A stretch of 32,151 nt of DNA from an uncultured Bacteroidia bacterium (GTDB taxonomy: Bacteria > Bacteroidota > Bacteroidia > Bacteroidales > F082): positions 1 to 32,151 of the forward strand of contig CACXQV010000026.1 of NCBI GenBank assembly GCA_902769875.1. Reading direction: 5' to 3'. Shown piece after piece: positions 8,390 to 17,325 of this stretch. Position 1 is the stretch's first letter. Every line of letters starts with the position of its first letter. Both the position numbers and the translations under genes were made by a program. The notes under the pieces were generated by a model. It was given only the letters and a program-made list of their open reading frames with translations, ran no database searches and was not told where the DNA came from.

Positions 8390-10351
8390 CTAATTCTTTT
8401 CTTTTGGCAAAGCGTCAAACTCTTGTTTGAGTTTATACAACTCATTCCCTTCGGTAATAATATCTTTTCTGAAATTTACATAATACCCCAATAATCCCTT
8501 AGACAAAGGATTCTCCACTTTATTGATTTCCGTTTCTGTGAAATTGTTGATATGAATAATTTCTAGCACTTCCTTCCATTCATAATCATTCAACGAGGAT
8601 TTACAAAGATTCCAAGTTTTTCTCCAATGGTCAGTTCCTTGTAATCCCTTACTATCAAGCCATTTAAAGAAAAATCGATACAATATAAAAGTTTCGGGCA
8701 TCTCAAGTAATTCAAAATATTCATCTTCGGTTTTGCCAAAAGCCTCCATAAAAAACTCTTTTCCTCGCCCCACTTTTCCTTTGGTACTATTGAGTATTGC
8801 CTGAATTGCGCGAATGTATTTTCTGTTCCAATGCCTCCCAATATAATCGCGATTGTGTGAATAATCTTCGTCGTCGTTTGTTCCTTTGGTAAGAGGGTGG
8901 TATTTCATCGGAAACGAATAAATATTTACACCCAACTCATCGCATAGTTCTACATTGATTTTTAATCTGTTATACAAATCAACCGGTTCGTCTTCATAAT
9001 TATACAGAAGATAATTTGAAAAATCAGTAATACCAGCTTCTACACACCAACGCAATGCTTGATTATATTGAGGAAATGTTTCAATGTCATCAAAAGCAAT
9101 TCTCAATGGTTTAATTGCTATTTTTGCCAATAAATCCGCTTTTTCTTTTGTAAGCAATCTCGCATCAACACCTTGGTTGAAATCAACATACCTTTGTCTA
9201 GCGATAGGATGAAAATATTTGTCGTGGATGGGCTTTAATTCATCATAGGCAGCAATGAGATTCTCCTTCTTTGTTGTTGACAGCTTGTTGATATGGTACC
9301 TATCAATAATTCTATATACCTGAAAAGACACTTCTCCCTTCAATTTACTATAGAAAGCCATAATTAGCTCCTGACTTTTACGAATATACGCTCTATCATT
9401 TCGCCCTTCTCTCAAATTTCTAATAGAAACATCAAGCATATTTGGTTGAGTATATGTTGAACCTTTACCAAATCCTGAGCAAACAATATCGTCAATTATT
9501 TTAGAGAAATGCTTAGACGCTAAAACATTATTATCCATAAGCAGCAAGTCCTTTTGGTCGCCGTATATTTCTCGGACTTGCTCAATCCTATCTTTCAACG
9601 GAATATAAGGATTATATATAGGCTCAAGAATGGGAACTGCACAAAACGGGCATCGCCTTACACACCCCCTTGTTATATATCCATAAAAAGCATTTGACAT
9701 CGGATATTTATACTCTATTTCGTCCAAAATGGAATAATCCAAAGGGAGGTTGTCTATTATCAAATTGTTACCTTTGTCAAATTCTCCAGGTGTGGAAAGA
9801 ATACCTTTCGTAATACTGACTTTATTACCGACAGCCTTTCTCAATTCTTCCGTCTGAATGGAAGCCAACACTCCGCCGATATTCAAATCCTCTTCTCTTT
9901 TCACCAAAAACTTTGCAAAATTGATCGTGTCAATCGTTATATCCCAATAAAAAGTGAATAAAGTCGTAACCGCCACCCTATCCCATTCTGGATTCTTTTT
10001 CCATTCATCATTCCAATAATAATTCTTCGCTTCCACTATTTTTGAAGTGATGATAATATCCAAATCTGAATCCTTCGTGTTGATTGCCTCAAGATATTCT
10101 TTCCGCCTTGTCTTTATATAAAGCTTTATTTCCTCTTTGCGAAGGAACCAGTCTATTGTATCGTCAATATAATCTAGTTCTTCGACGCAACGGTCGGCAA
10201 TCCTATCTATTACGAACTTCTTGAGGTCTCCTTTGAAGAAAGTCACATCCCAACCACCAATAGTTTTATAATATGTTGATATTTTCATCAACCCAACTGG
10301 TGGAAACTTGTTGGAATAATTAGGTTCTATTAACAGTACCTTTTTATTCAT
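8390..10351 (-). CDS. Radical SAM protein with B12-binding-like N-terminus
   Basis: A 653-aa protein. The N-terminus (VLLIEPNYSNKFPPVGLMKI) looks like the opening strand and loop of a cobalamin-binding domain. The radical SAM cluster motif is C230-x3-C234-x2-C237 within GCVRRCPFC, preceded by YGYITRG as in B12-dependent radical SAM (MiaB/Elp3-like core) enzymes. Such enzymes use a 4Fe-4S cluster and S-adenosylmethionine for methylation or other radical chemistry; the substrate here is unknown. Between the cysteines and the LRIAFDDIETF strand lies a large insert, and the C-terminal 200 residues are unlike any domain I recognise. The start overlaps the stop of the GHKL ATPase by ATGA, so the two are probably translationally coupled. 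A modification role within the operon is inference. Confidence 0.8.
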   Translation of the reverse strand: MNKKVLLIEPNYSNKFPPVGLMKISTYYKTIGGWDVTFFKGDLKKFVIDRIADRCVEELDYIDDTIDWFLRKEEIKLYIKTRRKEYLEAINTKDSDLDIIITSKIVEAKNYYWNDEWKKNPEWDRVAVTTLFTFYWDITIDTINFAKFLVKREEDLNIGGVLASIQTEELRKAVGNKVSITKGILSTPGEFDKGNNLIIDNLPLDYSILDEIEYKYPMSNAFYGYITRGCVRRCPFCAVPILEPIYNPYIPLKDRIEQVREIYGDQKDLLLMDNNVLASKHFSKIIDDIVCSGFGKGSTYTQPNMLDVSIRNLREGRNDRAYIRKSQELIMAFYSKLKGEVSFQVYRIIDRYHINKLSTTKKENLIAAYDELKPIHDKYFHPIARQRYVDFNQGVDARLLTKEKADLLAKIAIKPLRIAFDDIETFPQYNQALRWCVEAGITDFSNYLLYNYEDEPVDLYNRLKINVELCDELGVNIYSFPMKYHPLTKGTNDDEDYSHNRDYIGRHWNRKYIRAIQAILNSTKGKVGRGKEFFMEAFGKTEDEYFELLEMPETFILYRFFFKWLDSKGLQGTDHWRKTWNLCKSSLNDYEWKEVLEIIHINNFTETEINKVENPLSKGLLGYYVNFRKDIITEGNELYKLKQEFDALPKEKN

Positions 10352-12102
10352 TTCATTTTTCCGGCTTCGTTAACCAAATCTTTGACTACAAGTTTTTTCA
10401 ATTGATTCACAAGCGCAGCATCATGATCGTTTTTTGGGCAGTTTTTGGTCAAAGACCTAAAAACCCTTCTCAAAAGCCAAATCTCTTCAGGAGAAAGCAG
10501 GTTCTCCAATGGAGCCAAATCAACATTTGATAACAACGGCCCAGTTTTCTCTTTATTCTCTTTACAATCATCATTTCTATTCATTGAGAACACAAATGAC
10601 GTTTGACTATCCTGACTATTGTTTTTAGGGACGACAACAGACTCTTTTTTTGGATTTTCACCTACAACGCTAGTATCGCCACTTATTGTGTTGACAACAG
10701 GATTTGAAACAGTTTCCTTACTTTCTATGATTTCTAACGATGTGTTCTTTGAAATTTCAGCCTTGGTTTCCTCTACTAATCGATTTACATCATCCCAATC
10801 ATCTTTATATAATTCAAGCATATTGTGAACAGAGCCTTGGGAATGAGTTCTAATCAATTTGTTGAATTTATCTCTACCTTTATTATCTATTTTATCTTTT
10901 GCTTCAGGTGTCAATTCCTGTTTCTTTTTTATTATATCCACACCCTCTGTCATGCTTTTAATGCAAACCTTTGCTTCATTTGCTTTTTTATATAGTTTTG
11001 TGAGTTCAGCAAATTGATTTTTTAAATATACAATGAATCTTCTTTTTGTAGGTGTATCAGCCAGTCCATCACGAGCAGCATTTGGATACAAATCATTATG
11101 TGTGATGTGCAATTCTCCATAAAAATAAGAATTTCCTCTTTCCTCCGACCAATAATTGCGACCTGTCAAAAGATTACGATCTCCTATTTGAATATTATGT
11201 TTCCGCAAACGAATTCCAGCCAATGAATCTGTTGAAGGAATTTGAATTGAGAACTTCGTTAAAGCATACCATCCCCATGCAAGTTCTCCTAATTCTTGGT
11301 CTCTAATTTGGAAAAACTCTATTCCTTCAATATCATCACCAGTTCCCGTGACACTAAGCCCATATTGTTTTTGTATTCTATGGCCATTCACTATAACTTG
11401 AACTTTTTTAATTAAGTTCATTCTATTTTTAAACTCAACATTCTTTTCAACACTATCATATATTACATTATTATCAAATTCATCTCGGAACTCAACTGGA
11501 GCCACCTCGTTCAAATAATTGACGACCTCTTGCTTATCCAATAAATCATTGTATTCGCTCTTTACCTGTTCAAGTGAAACGACAAAATAATGTTTGTTTG
11601 CCTCCTCTTCATAATTTGATTTCGTTGCTATCTTACTCAATACTTCAGAGGCTAAATAATCATCATTGTCATCCAACAATTTTGTGGCCAAATCCACATC
11701 AAGTTCTATTTTTGTGCCAGCCTTTTCGCCATAATAACTAGTCTCAAAGATGAGTTTGTGGCAAAAACCAGCACCTACTAATCTGCCTATTCCATAAAAA
11801 CCAGCTTGATTGATTCCGTCTTTATCATTCCTTGAAACATCCAACAACACTGATTCTGACAATTGACAGGGAATCCCTGTACCATTATCTTTTATTTCAA
11901 TCTTTCTATTTTCCCTATTGATTTCAATGTCAACAAATCCGTCTTTTGTTTGAGATAACAATCCTTCCACAACAGCTTTGTTGATTGAATCAAACGCATT
12001 TTGAACATATTCGCGATATATTATTCTTGCATCCGAATACATTGAGAACATCAATTGCTTTAAAATGTTCTTTTTAATCTGTGGTGTGTAATTAGTTGCC
12101 AT
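10348..12102 (-). CDS. HSP90/MORC-type GHKL ATPase
   Basis: A 584-aa protein with a clear N-terminal GHKL ATP-binding fold. The N box is EYVQNAFDSI (E31, N35), the G1 motif is DNGTGI (72-77), and the glycine-rich lid is GFYGIGRLVGAG (101-112). The order and position match HSP90/MutL/MORC-type ATPases, which dimerise on ATP binding and act as clamps. Residues about 200-380 would be the transducer region. A serine- and asparagine-rich linker (about 440-520) precedes a short helical C-terminus. It sits between the HerA-like gene (18-base gap) and the radical-SAM gene (4-base overlap). Being unlike HtpG in length and C-terminus, it is more likely a conflict-system clamp than a housekeeping chaperone. 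Confidence 0.85.
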   Translation of the reverse strand: MATNYTPQIKKNILKQLMFSMYSDARIIYREYVQNAFDSINKAVVEGLLSQTKDGFVDIEINRENRKIEIKDNGTGIPCQLSESVLLDVSRNDKDGINQAGFYGIGRLVGAGFCHKLIFETSYYGEKAGTKIELDVDLATKLLDDNDDYLASEVLSKIATKSNYEEEANKHYFVVSLEQVKSEYNDLLDKQEVVNYLNEVAPVEFRDEFDNNVIYDSVEKNVEFKNRMNLIKKVQVIVNGHRIQKQYGLSVTGTGDDIEGIEFFQIRDQELGELAWGWYALTKFSIQIPSTDSLAGIRLRKHNIQIGDRNLLTGRNYWSEERGNSYFYGELHITHNDLYPNAARDGLADTPTKRRFIVYLKNQFAELTKLYKKANEAKVCIKSMTEGVDIIKKKQELTPEAKDKIDNKGRDKFNKLIRTHSQGSVHNMLELYKDDWDDVNRLVEETKAEISKNTSLEIIESKETVSNPVVNTISGDTSVVGENPKKESVVVPKNNSQDSQTSFVFSMNRNDDCKENKEKTGPLLSNVDLAPLENLLSPEEIWLLRRVFRSLTKNCPKNDHDAALVNQLKKLVVKDLVNEAGKMK

Positions 12103-12120
12103 ACCCTTTATTTATCTATA

Positions 12121-13779
12121 TTATCCATTTGGGAATTGCTTGTAAACTGGATTAGGAAATTTCACATTTACCAAAGACCTTAAAGCAGGATTGGATATGA
12201 TATACTCTCCTTGCGAAAGACGAGTCATCATATTCTGAAATGTCTTCGGAATGTATTTGTAGTCTGCTTTTGACACTTCAATAGCGTTAGTTCGTCCGTA
12301 TGCTTGTGTTGCACAATTGCCCTTAACTCTATCATGAATAGCACTTCTGAATTGCTCAACCGAAACCATAATTATCCCCAATGAACGACCTCTTTCGGCA
12401 ATATCAAGTAATTGTTTAAGTATAGGAGAATTTTTAGGAACATCATTTGAAGCATATTTATTCAGTTCATCAACAAACAGTATTACTTTGTTAGGTATAT
12501 CATCCCTTTCTGCCCCAAGTTTTAAATCATAAATGGCTCTCGCCACACTTCCAAACACAAAACTTTGTGTGTTTTCATCAAGTCGTGCAATATCAATAAC
12601 CATAACCTGATTTGGTTTCAATTTGTATTGAATCTCATGGCACAACTCTACTTCGTCTTTTACCGTATTTTTTGCAAATACATCATTCGACAATGCTTTT
12701 GTTATGCAACGTTTGAATTTTCTCCAACTTGCCACTTGAATTTCATTCCTTTGTCCCCCATTACTTCCAGTTTTCGTGCATTTATCCACTTCTGTTTTAA
12801 GAGTTTCCCACTTTTCAATATTATTGAATCCTCCTTCTTGATTAATGATATAATTGACACAACTTTCAAGTGTGCCCGAACTATCATCTTCATTGGCAAG
12901 CAAAAGATCCAACTTGTCTTGGTTTTCACCAAAAGTAAATTTATATGTATGAGCAACGCCTTTCATTCTCTGATTTTCAACATCACTTGCCAAAGCGTAT
13001 GATTGAACTTTTGCTGGATCATCTTTACTATAAGGATAGTAATAATGCACATTCTCAAAAGGTTGGTCGGAAAGTCCTAGATCAGAATAGATTGCTTTGT
13101 CTGAGTCATCTAATTCAGGATTAGGTTCATCAATTGCCATCAAGTCTCTTCCCTTAACATTAAAGAAAACAAATGCTGCGGTCTCACCGCCTTCCATTTT
13201 GAATTTATTCTGAATGGCTCTTAGCAGAAACATTGAATACGATGTTTTAGCCGCAAGTCCTGAAATTCCAGAAATGTTAATGTGTGCTCCATCTGGGCCA
13301 ATTAGAAAATGAGAATTCAGTAAGACTTTAACCTTAATCCGCTCTTCTCCTTGATACATTTGAAGATACCCACAAACTAAAGGGTTTTTCACCTCATCTT
13401 CAGTTAGCCCCAATGCTTGCTTGACATCTTTCTCACTACACAATGAAACTTGTTGGCCATTAAGAACGGGTGTATAAATGTCTTTTGTGTTTGAAACCAC
13501 ACGTGCTTTTACATAATTCATCCCAAGCCTGTTCATATTTCCGATTCTCTCATCAACACTTCCAAAATCACTAGAAATATAACTTGTAAAATGGCTTGGA
13601 GCATCTGTAATGTGATTGATTTCTTCAATTACTCCATAAGAAACTGATTCATTTTCATGCTTGACTTTTACAATATCAAAAGGACTCAAGATTTGCTTTT
13701 TGTCGGTCCAAAAGTAGAAGTCATCAATTGTCGATGGAAACTTTTCAGTTGCCGATACTTTTCCAATTATTCTTTCCAT
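12121..13779 (-). CDS. HerA-like ATPase (HAS-barrel plus FtsK/HerA fold) with atypical P-loop
   Basis: A 552-aa protein. The N-terminus (RIIGKVSATEKFPSTIDDFY to about residue 60, with SYGVIEEI) fits the HAS-barrel of HerA proteins. The P-loop position reads GISGLAAKTS (171-180), with alanine instead of the usual glycine before the lysine. Walker B is KVILFVDELN (431-440, D437 E438). It ends with HerA-like QFRSAIHDRV and a segment matching a late arginine-bearing region. HerA proteins form hexameric DNA translocases and pair with NurA nucleases. Here the NurA-like gene is directly upstream with a 1-base gap, which strongly supports the pairing. The altered P-loop may reduce or alter ATP use. 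Confidence 0.82.
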   Translation of the reverse strand: MERIIGKVSATEKFPSTIDDFYFWTDKKQILSPFDIVKVKHENESVSYGVIEEINHITDAPSHFTSYISSDFGSVDERIGNMNRLGMNYVKARVVSNTKDIYTPVLNGQQVSLCSEKDVKQALGLTEDEVKNPLVCGYLQMYQGEERIKVKVLLNSHFLIGPDGAHINISGISGLAAKTSYSMFLLRAIQNKFKMEGGETAAFVFFNVKGRDLMAIDEPNPELDDSDKAIYSDLGLSDQPFENVHYYYPYSKDDPAKVQSYALASDVENQRMKGVAHTYKFTFGENQDKLDLLLANEDDSSGTLESCVNYIINQEGGFNNIEKWETLKTEVDKCTKTGSNGGQRNEIQVASWRKFKRCITKALSNDVFAKNTVKDEVELCHEIQYKLKPNQVMVIDIARLDENTQSFVFGSVARAIYDLKLGAERDDIPNKVILFVDELNKYASNDVPKNSPILKQLLDIAERGRSLGIIMVSVEQFRSAIHDRVKGNCATQAYGRTNAIEVSKADYKYIPKTFQNMMTRLSQGEYIISNPALRSLVNVKFPNPVYKQFPNG

Positions 13780-13780
13780 A

Positions 13781-14953
13781 TCAGAATAAATTTAATACTA
13801 TTTCGCTGTTAATGTATTTCGATTTGCAGTAGGTTTCTGTCAGATATACAGGATATAAATGGTTTGCCCATCGGGTATCATTTCCGTAACAAACCGGATA
13901 AGCCTCATTTATCAGGTTCGCGCTAATACTGTTTATCAAATCTGTTTGGATAAAATCACCTTCATTAAGTATTACCATTTCACATTTTACAATGTCAGAA
14001 AAATTGGTTTCACTGAAATCGTCTTGCCTCAATCTAAGGTACCACACTGCGTATTCCTCTCCGTTAAAATCAGATTTATATCTGTACACTTTAGTTCTTT
14101 CGTGAGGTTTTAGTCCTGCAATTGTCTTTGACAACTTATGCCCTTCAAAATCAGGAATCAGTTCGGGATCAAAACTCTTGGAAACACCAACAACATAGCG
14201 ATAGTTTTCTCTATATTTCAAACGTTCTTCCTCGCTTTTATTTCTACCAGAATTATATTCCAAAGACCCATCTTTTATCAAATAATGAGAAGAATCAAGT
14301 CTGTTTTCAGTACAGAGTTGGGCAACCAACTCTTGCTCTTTATTTGTCATTTGAGTCTGAATCACAGATACCGCTCTATTTTTATAACTATCTTTACTAT
14401 TAGCAGAATAAGAATCTATTCTATCCGTTTTATACAATAATAACTTGCTGAATTTCAAATTAGATAGTTTGACAAAAGCCAAATCTTTAATCTCAGTATT
14501 GATTTTTTCGCAATACAACCTGCAATAGTTTTCTCCTTCATCATCATAATCAAATTCATCTGGAAGAGCAAGCACCAAATCATGACATAATCTGAAAGGC
14601 TTAAACGTATCTCTATCTTGTCTTTCGCAACAACCAACTACTATTTGACCAGCCAAGAATGGAAATATCCTTTTACCAATGGAAATGTCATCAACTTTAT
14701 ATGTATGTCTTGAACCATCCAAAAAATAAGCAAAAATTGGTCTTATCCTTTTTAATTGACCATCTTTTATTAGAACTGAAGGGACTCTTGTTTGGTCGCT
14801 TTCTGCGAACTTGCTTGCTTTAACCGATGAAGAAGGTTTGTCATCATAGTTAAGAATATCATAATCAGTTGTTTCCAAAAAAAACTTTTTGGTCTGATAG
14901 CAATGATATACGCCCTTACCACTATTCTCTATATAGTTTAAAATTCTACCCAT
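13781..14953 (-). CDS. NurA-like nuclease domain protein
   Basis: First gene of the five-gene operon, 390 aa. The key stretch IFAYFLDGSRHTYKVDDI (74-91) contains the DGS motif found at the first catalytic aspartate of NurA nucleases (D79), which have an RNase H-like fold. The C-terminal part (VCYGNDTRWANHLYPVYLTE) resembles the NurA ending with its conserved P near the last helix. NurA nucleases resect or degrade DNA together with the HerA translocase, whose homologue is the next gene. The sequence is divergent and I could not place every catalytic residue, so the family call leans on the DGS motif plus HerA adjacency. The ATG at 14953 is supported by a promoter about 25 bases upstream. Confidence 0.65.
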   Translation of the reverse strand: MGRILNYIENSGKGVYHCYQTKKFFLETTDYDILNYDDKPSSSVKASKFAESDQTRVPSVLIKDGQLKRIRPIFAYFLDGSRHTYKVDDISIGKRIFPFLAGQIVVGCCERQDRDTFKPFRLCHDLVLALPDEFDYDDEGENYCRLYCEKINTEIKDLAFVKLSNLKFSKLLLYKTDRIDSYSANSKDSYKNRAVSVIQTQMTNKEQELVAQLCTENRLDSSHYLIKDGSLEYNSGRNKSEEERLKYRENYRYVVGVSKSFDPELIPDFEGHKLSKTIAGLKPHERTKVYRYKSDFNGEEYAVWYLRLRQDDFSETNFSDIVKCEMVILNEGDFIQTDLINSISANLINEAYPVCYGNDTRWANHLYPVYLTETYCKSKYINSEIVLNLF

Positions 14954-14977
14954 TTATAATCAAAATGCAATACGGCG

Positions 14978-15010
14978 CAAAGATAATGACTTTTCAGAAC
15001 ACGTCAACAA
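14978..15010 (-). promoter_or_regulatory. Promoter of the five-gene NurA-HerA-GHKL-rSAM-HTH operon
   Basis: Minus strand: TTTG (15010-15007), a 21-base spacer, TATCTTTG (14985-14978). Transcription would begin near 14971, about 18 bases before the ATG at 14953. The five genes are separated by 1, 18, -4 and 5 bases, so this is probably the only main promoter. Confidence 0.7.
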
Positions 15011-15146
15011 AAAAAATGATTTTTTTGAAGAATCTACAGCCATATCATTTGAATTTACCCTCAATTTTGATTAGTTTCCTCCTACCCAATAACAAAACCA
15101 TCAATGTAAAATCCCCAAACTCTTTTCCATTTCTTCATTCTAAATT

Positions 15147-15290
15147 CTAATGCCTCCTACCTCGCTTGTTACTTCCTAGCCTAAAGATTAGCCCCGCTCT
15201 TTTCAGTGTTGCCTGATGACGCTTCACATTGCCTCCGAAACGCCAAGTTGGGCGGCATAGCCAGTGCAATTGATATTTTTCAATCCCTTC
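15147..15290 (-). pseudogene. Relic of an AlbA_2-type winged-helix C-terminus
   Basis: Minus-strand translation gives GYAAQLGVSEA in one frame and, after a 1-base shift near 15222, VKRHQATLKRAGLIFRLGS ending in a TAG at 15149-15147. This matches the C-terminal winged-helix pattern of the neighbouring AlbA_2 proteins (helix, recognition helix, GLIxRVGxxxGG). It is probably the tail of a fourth, older paralogue. No N-terminal part is visible. The rest of the 14954-15293 gap holds only the operon promoter. Confidence 0.45.
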
Positions 15291-15293
15291 GCC

Positions 15294-15769
15294 TCAATCC
15301 TCCTTTATGATTTCCCAATGACCGTATGTCTTGCCTCCAACTCGTTCAATCAGTCTTGCCTTTTTAAGCAACGCGAAATGAGATTTGATTGTGCGTTCAG
15401 AAAAGCCTAATTCTGCACTTAATTCGGCGAGTGTTGCATTGGGGTTACGGCTTATAGCCTCGTATGTCCTTTGGGCGGTCTTCGGGCAGTCTTTGGGCAG
15501 CCTTTATGCGCATCTTCCTCGTTGTTTGCTTTATTGGACATTATGTCAAAAGCACCTTCTTTCTGTGTGCTTTCTTGACCTTCTACCACAGTTGCGTTCA
15601 AGTTCACATTGTTCCTTTGGAATGTAACCAAGACGCCCCCTTGCTTCGATTCAATAGAGGGTTTCGGAAGCCCCGCAGCCATAAAGCCGTCGCATATCTT
15701 TTGCCAGCCTCGTCCCCAAGACTCCTTGAACTCTATGTTTTGGTTTTCTGTGTTCATAAGCATTGTCAT
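15294..15769 (-). pseudogene. Deletion-chimera AlbA_2 paralogue (third tandem copy, broken)
   Basis: This begins like its neighbours (MNTENQNIEFKESW) but jumps directly to GRGWQKICDGFMAAGLPKPS, which belongs about 340 residues later. The join falls at a shared GACTC/ESW sequence, so recombination removed most of the AlbA_2 and all of the ATPase-like region. A 1-base frameshift near 15480 ends the open frame at 15452. In the other frame the sequence continues as a complete winged helix (ISRNPNATLAELSAELGFSE, ending GHWEIIKED) to a TGA at 15296-15294. DNA from about 15540 to 15725 is nearly identical to 16140-16325 of the intact copy, so the duplication is recent. Its start overlaps the previous stop by ATGA. 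Confidence 0.8.
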
Positions 15770-17325
15770 TCAGTGTTGTTACTATTCTTTCCGATGATTT
15801 CCCAATGTCCGCCCTTGTCGGGGCCTACGCGGCGGATGATGCCTCTCTGCTGCATCATTTTCATGTTTCTCCAAACGTTGCTTCTGTCAATTCCAATTAA
15901 ATCTGCCATTTCTTGGGTCGTGATATTTGGATTTTGTTTTATCAGTTCTTGGATTTTCTGTTGCGTTTTCTGGGTAGTTTTCTCCTCGCTTTTCTGTACA
16001 CTTTTCTGTTGCGTTTTCTGTTGCGTTTTCTGTTGCGTTTTCTGGGTAGTTTTCTCAATACTTTCCAGTGTACTTTTCAGTGTACTTTCCTGTTGCGTTT
16101 TCTGGGTAGTTTTCTCCTTTTCATTTCCTTTATTGGGCGTTATGTCTAAAGCACCCTCTTTCTGTGTGCTTTCTTGACCTTCTACCACAGTTGCGTTCAA
16201 GTTCACATTGTTCCTTTGGAATGTGACCAAAACGCCCCCTTGCTTCGATTCAATAGAGGGTTTCGGAAGCCCCGCAGCCATAAAGCCGTCGCATATCTTT
16301 TGCCAGCCTCGCCCCCAAGACTCGATGAAACCTGCCTTATAAAACACGAATGCAAGATTCTTGTTGCGTGGATAAGAGGCGTGGTTGTCCAGAATGTTCT
16401 CTGGAGTGATTTGGTCGGGCAACGCCCCATCGTTCCAAATCTCCACATAATGGTCCCATACGCGCATTTGTATCTGTGGACCCAAATAATCCTTATGACA
16501 GATGGCGTTGTAGAGAATCTCACGCAAAGCATCTTCAGGGACCTCCAGTTTTTCTATCCGTTGCAGACCTTCATAGTGGATAGGCATGGTAAGGAACTTG
16601 TCTTTGAGCATCCTCACCACACGGTCGGCCATCTGTATGATACTGCCTTCTATCATTTCCTGCGACACCAAATCGGCCATATTGGAATGGAATCGGCCAA
16701 TCTTGAACTCCGTGCCCGTAAAATAGCGACCGGGTTTCTTGCAGAACAGGAGCAACGCAGCGTTCTTCAAGCGACCTTCATCATCTACGAGATTCAAGTT
16801 CTGTAGTACGGTAGCCGTAGGTGCGTTGGCTTCAGAGGGGTCAATGCGTCCTGCCAGAATGGCTTTGCGAAGAAAATAGTCGATGGATTCGCGGTCAAGG
16901 TCGTCCACTGTAGCACGCTCATGCACCATATCATCCCAAGAACGCCCCATTTTCTTGAGTATGAATTGTTGCAATGCCACCCCGTTCAGTTCCTGCAAGG
17001 TGCTACCCGAACGGCAATAGTATTTGCCTCTGTAGCTGATGGGTACGTTGCTTGGTAAAGTTACAATCTCGATGTAGTCTTTGCCTTCTTTCTTCAAGAT
17101 GTTCACTTCGGCCACAACGCCAAGGAGCGACACAATCTTGTTGGGAATGTCTTCAGAAAGACGATGCGCATTTTCCACCCCGCAAACGATTCCATCGTCA
17201 TCAATACCGATATACAATTTGCCGCCCTGCGCATTGGCAAAGCCGCAAATCCACTTCAGGTATTCGTCACGCCACGACTCCTTGAACTCTATGTTTTGGT
17301 TTTCCGTGTTCATAAGCATTGTCAT
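15766..17325 (-). CDS. AlbA_2 (Schlafen-type) domain ATP-binding protein with C-terminal wHTH, copy B
   Basis: A 519-aa protein. The N-terminal AlbA_2/Schlafen-core domain includes IEFKESWRDEYLKWICGFAN and GGKLYIGIDDDG. It is followed by the HATPase_c_4-like region ending in FIESWGRGWQKICDGFMAAG. A long low-complexity linker made of repeated KTQQ units (about residues 395-450) leads to a C-terminal winged helix (NPNITTQEMADLIGIDRSNV, then RRVGPDKGGHWEI). Such proteins are thought to be DNA- or RNA-binding regulators, and some lie in defence islands; no substrate is known. Translation can begin at 17325, overlapping the stop of copy A by ATGA, or at 17313, which matches the start of copy A. 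Confidence 0.85.
   Translation of the reverse strand: MTMLMNTENQNIEFKESWRDEYLKWICGFANAQGGKLYIGIDDDGIVCGVENAHRLSEDIPNKIVSLLGVVAEVNILKKEGKDYIEIVTLPSNVPISYRGKYYCRSGSTLQELNGVALQQFILKKMGRSWDDMVHERATVDDLDRESIDYFLRKAILAGRIDPSEANAPTATVLQNLNLVDDEGRLKNAALLLFCKKPGRYFTGTEFKIGRFHSNMADLVSQEMIEGSIIQMADRVVRMLKDKFLTMPIHYEGLQRIEKLEVPEDALREILYNAICHKDYLGPQIQMRVWDHYVEIWNDGALPDQITPENILDNHASYPRNKNLAFVFYKAGFIESWGRGWQKICDGFMAAGLPKPSIESKQGGVLVTFQRNNVNLNATVVEGQESTQKEGALDITPNKGNEKEKTTQKTQQESTLKSTLESIEKTTQKTQQKTQQKTQQKSVQKSEEKTTQKTQQKIQELIKQNPNITTQEMADLIGIDRSNVWRNMKMMQQRGIIRRVGPDKGGHWEIIGKNSNNTE
15950..16115. repeat. 12-bp tandem repeats encoding a KTQQ linker
   Basis: Within copy B the unit TTTTCTGTTGCG (plus-strand reading; K-T-Q-Q on the minus strand) recurs, with several perfect consecutive copies around 16002-16045 and variants on both sides. 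Because the unit is 12 bp, changes in copy number keep the frame and only alter the length of the linker between the ATPase-like region and the winged helix. Confidence 0.75.

Noticed and set aside
10348-12102. Housekeeping HSP90 (HtpG)
   Set aside because: The GHKL motifs match, but the length, linker, C-terminus and operon context do not fit HtpG.
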